From positions 1-64,000 of the forward strand of contig NZ_VCLA01000024.1 in the NCBI RefSeq assembly GCF_009600885.1: a stretch of 64,000 bases of DNA. Reading direction: 5' to 3'. Within the stretch, counting starts at the first letter, position 1, and every line of letters starts with the position of its first letter. Positions 1 through 7,705 of this stretch are shown here, in pieces. The notes beneath the pieces are model-generated. The model did not search any database. It saw only the letters and a list, made by a program, of their open reading frames with translations, and was not told the origin of the DNA. The position numbers and the translations under genes are program-made. Source of the DNA: Streptomyces jumonjinensis. GTDB taxonomy: Bacteria > Actinomycetota > Actinomycetes > Streptomycetales > Streptomycetaceae.

Positions 1-254
1 GCTCTCTCCTCAGGTTCCACATCGTTCTTTCTCCGGCAGATGTCCGCTCGGTACCGCAGTCAGCATTTCCCACGGCTCGTCAGGCCACTGTAAGCAGGAC
101 CTGTGGGTAATCCGGCAATCATTTACTTCCGACAAAACGGACGGACACCCAGAGTGCCGAATCAGCCCCCGCACCGTCACTCCCCGGAGTTCCCGACCAG
201 CCGGTCGCCCCCGTCCCCGCGCACGCCCTCCCCGCTCGGTGGCACCATGACGCG

Positions 255-1064
255 GTGACCCAAGCACGGCAGCACCACATCCAGGTCGTCGCCCACCGCG
301 GAGCGTCCGAGGACGCCCCCGAGCACACGCTCGCCGCGTATATGAAGGCGATCGAAGACGGCGCGGACGCCCTCGAATGCGATGTACGCCTCACCGCCGA
401 CGGTCACCTCGTCTGTGTGCACGACCGCCGGGTCAACCGCACCTCCAACGGCCGCGGCGCCGTCTCCGCCCTGGAGCTCGCGGATCTCGCCGCGCTCGAC
501 TTCGGCACCTGGAAGGGCCGCGAGGACTCCGCCGAGAGCCCCGACTGGGGTGATCCGTCCCTCACCTCCGTACTGACCCTGGAGCGGCTCCTCGAACTCG
601 TCGCCGACTCCGGGCGCCGTATCGAGCTGGCCATCGAGACCAAGCACCCCACCCGGTGGGCCGGTCAGGTCGAAGAGCGGCTGCTCCGGCTCCTCGGCCG
701 CTTCGGGCTCGCCGCACCCGCGACGGCCGCCGAGTCCTCCGTACGCGTCATGAGCTTCTCCGCCCGCTCGCTGCACCGGATCGCGGCGGCCGCCCCGACC
801 GTCCCCACCGTCTATCTGATGCAGTTCGTGACCCCCCGGACGCGTGATGGACGGCTGCCCGCCGGCGCGCGGATCGCCGGTCCGGGCATCCGTATCGTCC
901 GCAACCACCCCGGCTACATCGCCCGGCTGCACCAGGCCGGACACCAGGTCCATGTGTGGACGGTCAACGAGCCGGAGGATGTGGAACTCTGCGCCCGGCT
1001 CGGGGTGGAGGCGATCATCACCAACCGGCCCCGGCAGGTGCTCTCCCAGCTCGGCCGGGGGTAA
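255..1064 (+). CDS. Glycerophosphodiester phosphodiesterase family protein
   Basis: 269-residue GDPD-family TIM barrel that probably hydrolyses glycerophosphodiesters to glycerol-3-phosphate and an alcohol. The N-terminal motif VVAHRGASEDAPEHT is the family signature (catalytic His-Arg). It is followed by the metal-binding ALECDVRLTADG block and VCVHDRRVNRT (second catalytic His). Near the C-terminus VHVWTVNEPED and GVEAIITNRP are the usual closing motifs. There is no signal peptide, so it is likely cytosolic. The start is GTG; an out-of-frame ATG lies just upstream. It stands alone, with the next gene 160 bp downstream. The family is confident; the substrate is not known from sequence. Confidence 0.9.
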   Translation: MTQARQHHIQVVAHRGASEDAPEHTLAAYMKAIEDGADALECDVRLTADGHLVCVHDRRVNRTSNGRGAVSALELADLAALDFGTWKGREDSAESPDWGDPSLTSVLTLERLLELVADSGRRIELAIETKHPTRWAGQVEERLLRLLGRFGLAAPATAAESSVRVMSFSARSLHRIAAAAPTVPTVYLMQFVTPRTRDGRLPAGARIAGPGIRIVRNHPGYIARLHQAGHQVHVWTVNEPEDVELCARLGVEAIITNRPRQVLSQLGRG

Positions 1065-1224
1065 ACCCCAGAAGCACCCGCCCCACCCATGACATTGAAG
1101 TGCACCGGCGCGTTTGGCCCGTGCGCGGCTGTCGGCCGTGCGTCACAGCTCCGGCCTCGAACGGTTTCCGGTCCAGTCCATTGGGGCATTCACACCGTGG
1201 CGTGGGACAAAGGAGGTCTCGGGG

Positions 1225-1794
1225 GTGGCGTTGGTGGTGGCACAGGAAGTGCCCACGTCGTCGAGCATGGCCGTACCGCATGGTCCTGCGGGCGTGGGGA
1301 AGGCGAGACACCGGATGCGCGCTGAGTTGTGCCGCAGCGGGATCCCGGAATCGGTGGTCGACGACGCAGTTCTGATTCTTTCCGAACTTCTCAGCAATGC
1401 CTACCGGCACGGCAGGCCGCTGGGGCATACGGAGGTGGGAGAAGGCGACGTACGCGCGGCGTGGCGCGTCGACAAGGCAGGCGAGCTGACCGTCGAGGTG
1501 ACGGACGGCGGGGGTCCGACCAGACCCGTTCCGGCCACTCCCTCGGTGACCGCCCGGGGCGGTCGCGGGCTCAGCATCATCACCGCGCTCGCCCATGAGT
1601 GGGGTGTCCGGGACGGCGCGGGCGAGGTCACCGTATGGGCCGTGGTGAACGCGGGGCATCTTCACGGCAGTTTCGCTACGCGCGTCACTCCGCCCGGGAC
1701 TCACCCCGGAACCCCTACTGGGACCCCTCCTGGAACTCCCCCCGGAACTCACCCCGGATTCGACTTCGCGGAGACCTACGACGAGCTCGGGTGA
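1225..1794 (+). CDS. RsbW-like ATP-binding regulatory protein (HATPase_c)
   Basis: 189-residue HATPase_c protein of the anti-sigma-factor/serine-kinase type common in Streptomyces. The N box is ILSELLSNAYRHGRPL and the G1 box EVTDGGGPTRP; GGRGLSIITALAHEWGV is the G2 region. The frame is open upstream, but the GTG at 1225 is chosen because AAAGGAGG lies 8 bp before it at 1209-1216 and the protein then starts in a conserved way (MALVVAQEVPTSSS). The C-terminal 30 residues are a low-complexity Pro-Gly-Thr repeat (PPGTHPGTPTGTPPG...), probably disordered. There is no partner sigma or anti-sigma antagonist gene beside it. The kinase function is inferred from family. Confidence 0.85.
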   Translation: MALVVAQEVPTSSSMAVPHGPAGVGKARHRMRAELCRSGIPESVVDDAVLILSELLSNAYRHGRPLGHTEVGEGDVRAAWRVDKAGELTVEVTDGGGPTRPVPATPSVTARGGRGLSIITALAHEWGVRDGAGEVTVWAVVNAGHLHGSFATRVTPPGTHPGTPTGTPPGTPPGTHPGFDFAETYDELG

Positions 1795-2187
1795 GCGGCC
1801 GAAACGCTGGCCGCGGACTGTCTGGGCGTCGGCCGACGACCACGTGGGAGTCGGCCGCCGGCCGGCGACTGGTGTGTCGGCCGATGACGACCAGGGCGCC
1901 GCCCGATGATCCACCGATACGTCGGCCGACGGCGACCAGCGCGTCCGCCGCGAACCGCCGATACGTCGGCCACTGACCGCCGAGGTGTCGAAGGCCGGCC
2001 GCCGGCACGCCGGAGGCGCTCGAAGTGAACACGGCGCCCGCAGTGCCGGGCACCCATGGCGCCGGGAGCTCGCCGGACGGCTAGGCTCGCGTCCGGACAC
2101 AGCATCGCCGCACACGGGATGCGCAGCTCAGCGCTTCGCATGCCGTAGTCGGCCAGCAGCACCGCCGCACTCGGGAGAAGCGTCACC
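1795..2187. repeat. Gene-less 393-bp stretch with five GTCGGCC iterons
   Basis: No credible gene is present on either strand; the open frames are GC-driven shadows. The stretch holds five copies of GTCGGCC at 1828, 1850, 1876, 1921 and 1965, spaced 22, 26, 45 and 44 bp apart, several followed by GA(C/T)G and a GACCA(C/G) element, plus several short palindromes (e.g. GGCCGCCGGCC). The promoter of the downstream DUF5926 gene must lie at the right end. Function unknown. Confidence 0.5.
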
Positions 2188-3174
2188 ATGGCCAAGAAGC
2201 GCCCCCAGACCAAGGCATCCAAGCCTCAGCCCAGGAATCGGGTCAGCGGCGCCCAGGAGCCCGTACCCGTGGTCGGCGCCCGTGAGCCCTGTCCCTGTGG
2301 ATCGGGCCGCCGTTACAAGGCCTGTCACGGCCGGGCCGCCGCGCACGCCGTGACCGAGCTGGTCCAGCGCCCGTTCGAGGGGCTGCCCGGCGAGTGCGAC
2401 TGGGTCGCCCTGCGCGAACTGGTGCCCGCGGCCACCGTGAAGCTCACGCTCAAGGGCGGACTGCCCGACGGGGTGCCGTCCGTGACCCTCGCGACCGTGC
2501 TGCCGATGGCCTGGCCCGCGCTCCGCCGCGACGACGGCTCCGTACTCCTCGGTCTCCAGAACGACACGTCCTCCGGCGACCTCAGCCGCGACCTGGCCGA
2601 CACCCTCAGCCGCGCGCTGACGACGGAACCGGGCAATCCGGTTGCCGCGGAGCGCGTATCGAGCGAGGGGCAGCGGCTTCAGGACCTTCTCGACCCGGAC
2701 GCCTCGTTCGAGCCGGAAGTCCATTCCGGTTTCGAGTTCTGGATCCCCGAGTCCACGGAGGGCTCCACCCCCGAGGTGGCCGCGTCCCTGGAGCGTGCGA
2801 ACTCCGCCGCGATCCCCACGGTGAAGCTCGCGGGCGTCGACGCCGCGTACTGGTGCGAGACCCCGGAGAAGAACCACCTGCGCTGGGTCATGCCCCACTC
2901 CGAGGAGAAACTGCTGGACGCGCTCGCCCGGCTGCATGTCGCCGGCGCCACCTCACTGGGCGAGGGGACCCGGCTCGTCGGCTCGTTCCGCGCGCACGGA
3001 CTGATGGTCCCGGTCTGGGACCTGCCGAGCGCGATGAGCGCCGAGGAGTGCGAGAAGCCCGCCGCCGAGTTCGCCGGGCGACTGGCGGAAGCTCTCGCTT
3101 CGGACGTTCCGCTTACCGCCGATGAGCGCCGTGCACGGGGCGGCCTCACCAACCGTCAGGTCACCCTGAGCTGA
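2188..3174 (+). CDS. DUF5926 family protein with N-terminal SEC-C zinc motif
   Basis: 328-residue protein that I recognise as the actinobacterial DUF5926 family. It begins with a Lys/Arg-rich tail (MAKKRPQTKASKPQP). Then comes a SEC-C metal-binding motif, EPCPCGSGRRYKACHG, around residues 32-47, the same Cys/His zinc motif found at the SecA C-terminus. The rest is a family-specific domain ending in ARGGLTNRQVTLS. The cellular role is not established, and SEC-C only suggests zinc binding or a ribosome/translocon contact. It is monocistronic and followed by a strong terminator at 3184-3207. Confidence 0.85.
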   Translation: MAKKRPQTKASKPQPRNRVSGAQEPVPVVGAREPCPCGSGRRYKACHGRAAAHAVTELVQRPFEGLPGECDWVALRELVPAATVKLTLKGGLPDGVPSVTLATVLPMAWPALRRDDGSVLLGLQNDTSSGDLSRDLADTLSRALTTEPGNPVAAERVSSEGQRLQDLLDPDASFEPEVHSGFEFWIPESTEGSTPEVAASLERANSAAIPTVKLAGVDAAYWCETPEKNHLRWVMPHSEEKLLDALARLHVAGATSLGEGTRLVGSFRAHGLMVPVWDLPSAMSAEECEKPAAEFAGRLAEALASDVPLTADERRARGGLTNRQVTLS

Positions 3175-3183
3175 CCCCTGGGC

Positions 3184-3207
3184 CCGTGGCCGGGCTTCCG
3201 GCCACGG
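3184..3207 (+). terminator. Intrinsic-type hairpin after the DUF5926 gene
   Basis: A perfect 10-bp stem CCGTGGCCGG / CCGGCCACGG with a GCTT loop starts 10 bp after the stop codon. It is followed by an A-rich rather than a T-rich tract, so it is a hairpin-type actinobacterial terminator. Confidence 0.7.
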
Positions 3208-3321
3208 CAGAAGAAAAGCCACGTGACTCCAGTCACAACTCGCACTAAGGACAGCTGAATCCCTGTCCGAATACCCGAGATCGAATTTGCGAACCGCCGA
3301 TCTCTTGTTACCGTTCTAGAA

Positions 3322-3361
3322 GCCCGGTCGCTGGTGCATCCCCCGTCGCCAGCGGCCGGGC
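3322..3361 (+). promoter_or_regulatory. Long hairpin in an apparent orphan leader
   Basis: The arms GCCCGGTCGCTGG (3322-3334) and CCAGCGGCCGGGC (3349-3361) pair over 13 bp with one T-G wobble and a 14-nt loop GCATCCCCC-rich. It lies just after the promoter-like TTGTTACCGTTCTAGA, as an attenuator or a 5'-UTR structure would, but no coding sequence follows. It could also be a simple terminator for an upstream transcript. Confidence 0.45.
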
Positions 3362-3767
3362 GTCTCCATTTCCCGAAAAGGTGAACGGAACGAGTCGCTC
3401 CGCTGACAGGCAGTCAACGTGCCTGAGAGGCAAGGAAGTTGCCCCCGGAGCCTCGGAGCAGGGGATCCTCGGCCAGGCGGGCCGAATCCACCGCAGCCAG
3501 GAACTCCACAACCGCCCAATGTCTCCATGGTCATGCCAGATGGATGACCCTTGGAATGCGGCTGCGCAGCCTCATGAGCACCAGGCTCACCACCTGCCTC
3601 AATGACAAAGTTGATCTGTACATGCGACCTTTGCATCCATCGGGGTCCGTATCGAGGTCCGCATCGGCGTCGGTACCGAACTCAATTCCGCAGCCGCCGC
3701 GTTCCCCCGCCCCGGTCACAGGGGTGCCTTCCGGCCCTTCGCCCTGCGGACACCGCTTCCCAGCCGG

Positions 3768-3821
3768 TGAGGTGCGGTCGCACGGCCGCTGAGGTGCGGT
3801 CGCACGGCCTGTGAGGTGCGG
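3768..3821. repeat. 22-bp tandem repeat, about 2.4 copies
   Basis: Unit TGAGGTGCGGTCGCACGGCC plus two bases (GC or TG) occurs at 3768-3789 and 3790-3811, and a third partial copy (TGAGGTGCGG) starts at 3812. Each unit contains the small palindrome GTGCGGTCGCAC. It lies in the gene-less stretch. Confidence 0.8.
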
Positions 3822-4320
3822 TTTTCCGGTCGGCGAGACCCGGTCTCCCGGCCCGCCACCCGGGCGGATCGAAGTCGCCGCACCGGAGCGGCCATGCAGC
3901 GGGAGACGGCGCGGTCCCGGCAGCCGCGGCCCCCGACAGCCGCACCGGCGAAAGCGGCGCGTCCGGATCCGTACGCAGCGAACCGAGGTGAACACGGTGA
4001 GTTTCGGCCTTCTCTGGCGCTCTTGACCCTCTGTCGAATTTCCCGTACGAACCCGGCGGGCCCCAGGCGAACCCAGCCGGCCTCAGGCCACCCCGCTGGC
4101 CTCACTGGCCCCACCAACCCCAGCGACTCGGCCTCCCCCGGCCCGGAACGCCGACGCCCCGGCCGGTGGACCCGGCCCCGAGAGGAACCGGTCCGCCGTC
4201 CGGGGCGTTCACCGTACGAGCGACAAGCCGGTCAGCCGGAGGCCGGACGGTGCGCCGCCGCCCGACGCGCACCCCTGGGCCCACCGCATCCGCCGTCGCG
4301 CCATGCAGCTGTGCCGTGGC

Positions 4321-5013
4321 TCAGTAAGCGAGTCTGCTACCGCCGTCCGGCGCGTTGACGCTCGCCTCCACCAGTGCTTCCACCACCGCCTCCACCCGTG
4401 GCAGCCAGGGGGCGCCGGCCCCCGGCAGCGGCGCCCGCTCCCAGCGGATCTGCCCGCTCCCCGTCTCCGACGGAGGCAGCGCCAGATATCCGCCCTCGCC
4501 GTGGAAGCGCAGCGAACTCGGCACGCAGTCCTGGGCGAAGAGCAGCTCACCGAGCTGTTCGAGGCTGTACGGGGCGACCAGCAGCGACCACCGGGTGGGG
4601 GTCGCGACCACAGGCCCCAGCCGTAGCTCCAGCCGGTCCAGCGCCACCAGCGCCCGGGCCCCGGCCATCGCCGGGAGGCTCACCGCGCACGGCGCGCTCC
4701 CCCCGGTCGCCAGAATCACCGGAGCCGTGGGCCGGTTGGCCCACCACCAGCGCACCATGCGCTCGTCGGTGGACGCCGCGAGGACTCCGGGATCGAAGGG
4801 GTGCGCGCCGGGTACCACGCACTCGGGATCGGGGCAGGCGCAATCCCGCCCGCGGTCACTGCGACCGCCTGCCGCTCTCAGTCCTGCGCCGGGAAGTACG
4901 GGCCAGTGCCACTCGGCGGCACAGATGAGTGCCGCTTCCAGCTGTGCGGGCTGTGCAGGCCTCCTCTTGCGCCGAAACCGGAGCCTGCGTCGCCTTCCGA
5001 GGATCTCGCGCAT
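4321..5013 (-). CDS. Bifunctional DNA primase/polymerase-like protein (prim-pol N-terminal domain)
   Basis: 230-residue protein resembling the N-terminal AEP prim-pol domain. After a basic stretch (MREILGRRRRLRFRRKRR) come AAEWHWPVLPG and a Cys cluster CACPDPECVVPGAHP, followed by VRWWWANRPTAPVILATGG, all in the family's order. The catalytic Asp pair expected after the 'ILATG' strand is not obvious (ALVALDRLELR), so polymerase activity is doubtful and it may be a non-catalytic relative common in Streptomyces. The ATG at 5013 was preferred to the upstream Met at 5055 because the conserved protein starts MREILG and GGAAAGGAA lies upstream. It is divergent from the phosphatase gene. Confidence 0.7.
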   Translation of the reverse strand: MREILGRRRRLRFRRKRRPAQPAQLEAALICAAEWHWPVLPGAGLRAAGGRSDRGRDCACPDPECVVPGAHPFDPGVLAASTDERMVRWWWANRPTAPVILATGGSAPCAVSLPAMAGARALVALDRLELRLGPVVATPTRWSLLVAPYSLEQLGELLFAQDCVPSSLRFHGEGGYLALPPSETGSGQIRWERAPLPGAGAPWLPRVEAVVEALVEASVNAPDGGSRLAY

Positions 5014-5612
5014 GTGCGCTCGTTCCTTTCCGTTGAACGCCGAGGTCCACATCACACCATGCGTGCCGCTTTTCGCTGTGCGTACTCAATGCGTACCAGG
5101 TGTACGAGTACATACCGATCGGCGTGTAACCGCCCCTTTGCCAGTGGCATGAACGGCCCCGCTTCGCCTGCGGCAGGATCACCGCCGAGGGCCGGCCTGT
5201 GGGCTGTGCTCCCTATCAACGCGCTCTCTGCGATGACACACACTGGCGCTCTGCTGTCCGCGCCCACTGCTTCCGGGGGTGCCCCACTGGTGCGGGGATC
5301 CGCCCTTGCGGGGATCGGCCGTGGAGTTCTGGCGCGGCTTACGGCTATGAGGACGCCTGAGCCGATCGCCAGGTTCCAGGGTGATCCCAATTGCCCCTGG
5401 CCACCACTGTTTACGTACCCAACACGTTTGGTATGACGCTTTCCGCGGAGGCCGCTCCGGGGACCGTGCCCCGGAGATCCACCGAGGGATCTACTGCCGA
5501 ACGCCCTCAGTCGATCGCAATTGGCCTCTGCTAGGTGCATTTTCCAGCCAAGTTTACGATTGCCCCAAGGTTGGTTCAAGGTCTCACAGACACCATCAAT
5601 CCCACTGGTGCA
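5014..5612. other. Divergent intergenic region, 599 bp
   Basis: This separates the leftward prim-pol gene from the rightward PP2C gene. No gene is supported. Near 5410-5437 there is a promoter-like pair TTTACG and TATGAC 16 bp apart pointing right, at the edge of an AT-richer segment (5400-5700). This is a weak call. Confidence 0.35.
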
Positions 5613-7406
5613 ATGCTGGACATCCCCTTCCTTCTGCGTGTAGATGTGGATCCATGGGTAGCCGCGCAGAATGACATGAATGACATGGGGGTTTGCGATG
5701 CTATTGAGCGATACGCACCATCCCGGAAGCCGCCTGAGATGAGTACCCCTCATCTGCCGAAAGTGGCTGGAATCAATCCGCCAGTTCCTCACCCCGCGCA
5801 CACTGCCGCCGCCATTCCTGATCTTCTCTCCGTCTCGGCCGCCCCGGGCGGTCCGGCCGGAATCCCTGCGGGAGTGCCGCCGGGAGCCGTGATCCAGGAC
5901 CGGCTGGCGGGCTGGGTCTCCGATCTGACCACCCTCCATGAGCTGACCGAGCGGCTGGCCGGAACCGATTCGCTGAATGCCGCCCTCCATGAACTGCTGG
6001 ACGCGGGCGCGGCCCTGGTCGGAGCCCGGCGCGGGATGGTCGTCCTCGAACCGCCGCCGGACGCGGCCCCCATGAGGCCCGACCGCTTCGGCCCGGACCG
6101 GGGGTCCGCCCTCACCCGAGGGCTCGGGTTCAGCCATGCCGAACTGGGTTATATCGAGACGATTCCCCGTTCCGTGACCGCCTACGGCCGGGTTCTGGAG
6201 AGCCATGAGCAGCCGCCGGCCCCGGTGCCGCCTCCGCTCTCGACGGCCCAGACCTCACCGCCGCCTCCCCTCTCGACGGCCCAAGCGCCGGTGACCCCGC
6301 TTCCGCCGGCATCGGCGCCCCCGCCGTCGTACGCACCGGAACCGGCCGTTCTGCCCGAGGCCGTCGCCCACCCCGATCTCCTCGGCGATCCCTCGCTCGA
6401 CCCCCGTCACCGCGAGGTCGCCCTCCGTCTCGGCTACACCGCCAGTTACACCCAGCCGCTCGCCTCCGCGGCGGCCGGCACCCTGGGCGCGGCCGTATGG
6501 ATGTATGACGAGCCCACCGCCCCCGGGGAGCGCCGGCGCCGGCTGGTCGGCCTCTACGCGCGGTACGCCGCCGAGCATCTGGCCCGGCTGCTGGAGCTGG
6601 AGCACGCCCGCGAGACCATGGCGGCCGTCGCCGAGGAGCTGCTGCCCAGCAGGCTGCCCCGGGTGCCGGGGGTCCGGCTCGCCGCCCGGCACCGCACCGG
6701 GCCGCGCGGCGGCGGCGACTGGTACGACGCGCTGCCCCTTCCGGAAGGCGCGCTCGGGCTCGCCGTGGGCTCGGTCAGCGGCTCGGGGCCGAGCGCGCTG
6801 GCCGCGATGGGCAGGCTGCGGGCCTCCCTGCGGGCGTACGCCGTGATGGAGGGCGAGGATCCCGTCGCCGTCCTCTCCGATCTCGAACTGCTGCTGCGGC
6901 TGACCGAACCGGCCCGTACCGCCACCGCGCTCTTCGCCTACGCCGAGCCCGCGGCGAGGAAGGTCGTGCTCGCCGGGGCCGGGCACACCCCGCCGCTGGT
7001 GATCGGCGAGCGGCGCACCGAGTACGTCGAGACCTCCCTGTCGGCGCCCCTGGGGATGCTGGCCTGCTGGGAGGCCCCGAGCGTCGAGCTCTCCCCCGAG
7101 CCCGGAGAAACGGTGCTGCTCTATACGGATGGACTGCTGCGGCGTACCGGAGAGCCGATGGACCGGGCCTTCGCCCGGCTGCACACGGCCGCCGCGGGTG
7201 TGCCGAGAGCGATCCGCGAGGATCCGGGGGCGGTGGCCGACCATGTGCTGAACGCGATGCTCGGCGCGGACAGAGGCGCGGGCGCGGACAGAGGCGCGGG
7301 CGGTGCGGCGAGCCGAGGCCCGAGCGGAGGCCCGAGCGGAGACGTGGGTGGGCTCAAAGGAGCTGACGACGAGGACATCGTGCTGCTGGCCGCCCGCTTC
7401 GACTGA
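5613..7406 (+). CDS. GAF plus SpoIIE-type PP2C phosphatase domain protein with altered active site
   Basis: 597 residues from the ATG chosen at 5613 (MLDIPFLLRVDVD); the frame is open further upstream and no clear RBS decides the start. The N-terminal half has a GAF-like region (LTTLHELTERLAGTDSLNAA...) and a Pro-rich insert (about residues 210-245). The C-terminal half is a PP2C/SpoIIE domain: GGDWYDALPL gives Asp369 and Asp372, then AGAGHTPPL, LLYTDGLLRR and DEDIVLLAAR. The motif normally GDVxGHG reads GSVSGSG, so the usual metal-ligand Asp is Ser387. It may be inactive or have shifted metal binding. The family dephosphorylates anti-anti-sigma factors; two RsbW-like proteins lie within 5 kb. 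Confidence 0.8.
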   Translation: MLDIPFLLRVDVDPWVAAQNDMNDMGVCDAIERYAPSRKPPEMSTPHLPKVAGINPPVPHPAHTAAAIPDLLSVSAAPGGPAGIPAGVPPGAVIQDRLAGWVSDLTTLHELTERLAGTDSLNAALHELLDAGAALVGARRGMVVLEPPPDAAPMRPDRFGPDRGSALTRGLGFSHAELGYIETIPRSVTAYGRVLESHEQPPAPVPPPLSTAQTSPPPPLSTAQAPVTPLPPASAPPPSYAPEPAVLPEAVAHPDLLGDPSLDPRHREVALRLGYTASYTQPLASAAAGTLGAAVWMYDEPTAPGERRRRLVGLYARYAAEHLARLLELEHARETMAAVAEELLPSRLPRVPGVRLAARHRTGPRGGGDWYDALPLPEGALGLAVGSVSGSGPSALAAMGRLRASLRAYAVMEGEDPVAVLSDLELLLRLTEPARTATALFAYAEPAARKVVLAGAGHTPPLVIGERRTEYVETSLSAPLGMLACWEAPSVELSPEPGETVLLYTDGLLRRTGEPMDRAFARLHTAAAGVPRAIREDPGAVADHVLNAMLGADRGAGADRGAGGAASRGPSGGPSGDVGGLKGADDEDIVLLAARFD

Positions 7407-7413
7407 GCGGTCC

Positions 7414-7467
7414 CGCGCCCTCCGTTTCCCTGCCCCTCCCCGCGCCCTCCGTTTCCCTGCCCCTCCC
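7414..7467. repeat. Perfect 27-bp tandem duplication
   Basis: The unit CGCGCCCTCCGTTTCCCTGC plus CCCTCCC occurs twice back to back (7414-7440 and 7441-7467) immediately after the PP2C gene's stop codon. It is a slippage-type duplication. Confidence 0.85.
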
Positions 7468-7584
7468 GGCCCCTGGATGGCCGGTCTCCGCCCCCGCACC
7501 CCGTCCGGTCAGCCCCCGTCCCTCCCGGCCCCCGTCGTCCATACGTCCCGGCCGGCCGCGTCCGTACAGCGTTGACCTCCCGGT

Positions 7585-7602
7585 TTCCGGTCCGGACCGG
7601 AA
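7585..7602. promoter_or_regulatory. 18-bp perfect palindrome between PP2C and aminopeptidase P genes
   Basis: TTCCGGTCCGGACCGGAA is perfectly self-complementary. It sits about 180 bp after the phosphatase gene and 103 bp before the aminopeptidase gene, so it could be a hairpin terminator or an operator. The sequence cannot decide. Confidence 0.35.
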
Positions 7603-7705
7603 GATCACCCCCGTCCGTTATGTCTCCCTTCTCACATCTCGCGAGGCTGTATTCACGTCACACATACGATGGAGACCGGTCCAGTGTCGTATCGAGGAGG
7701 CAGAC

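Larger units (their letters stand above)
3175..4320. other. Gene-less 1.15-kb stretch, possible decayed locus
   Basis: No reading frame here has convincing coding character or family resemblance. The left part (about 3230-3420) is AT-richer than the surroundings and contains a promoter-like TTGTTACCGTTCTAGAAG and the hairpin at 3322-3361. The middle carries a 22-bp tandem repeat (3768-3821). The rest (3830-4320) is Pro/Arg-coding-like GC-rich DNA without start signals. It may be the remains of a deleted gene whose leader survives. The call is based on the absence of ORFs only. Confidence 0.45.

Noticed and set aside
10..254. Open frames near the left edge upstream of the GDPD gene
   Set aside because: They are GC-driven shadow frames without RBS or family resemblance; the stretch is only the promoter region.
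3230..3420. c-di-AMP (ydaO) riboswitch ahead of a wall hydrolase gene
   Set aside because: The conserved core elements of the ydaO class are not present and no hydrolase gene follows.
3531..3995. Leftward 154-codon frame in the gene-less stretch
   Set aside because: Arg/Pro-rich with no start signals; typical shadow of high-GC DNA.
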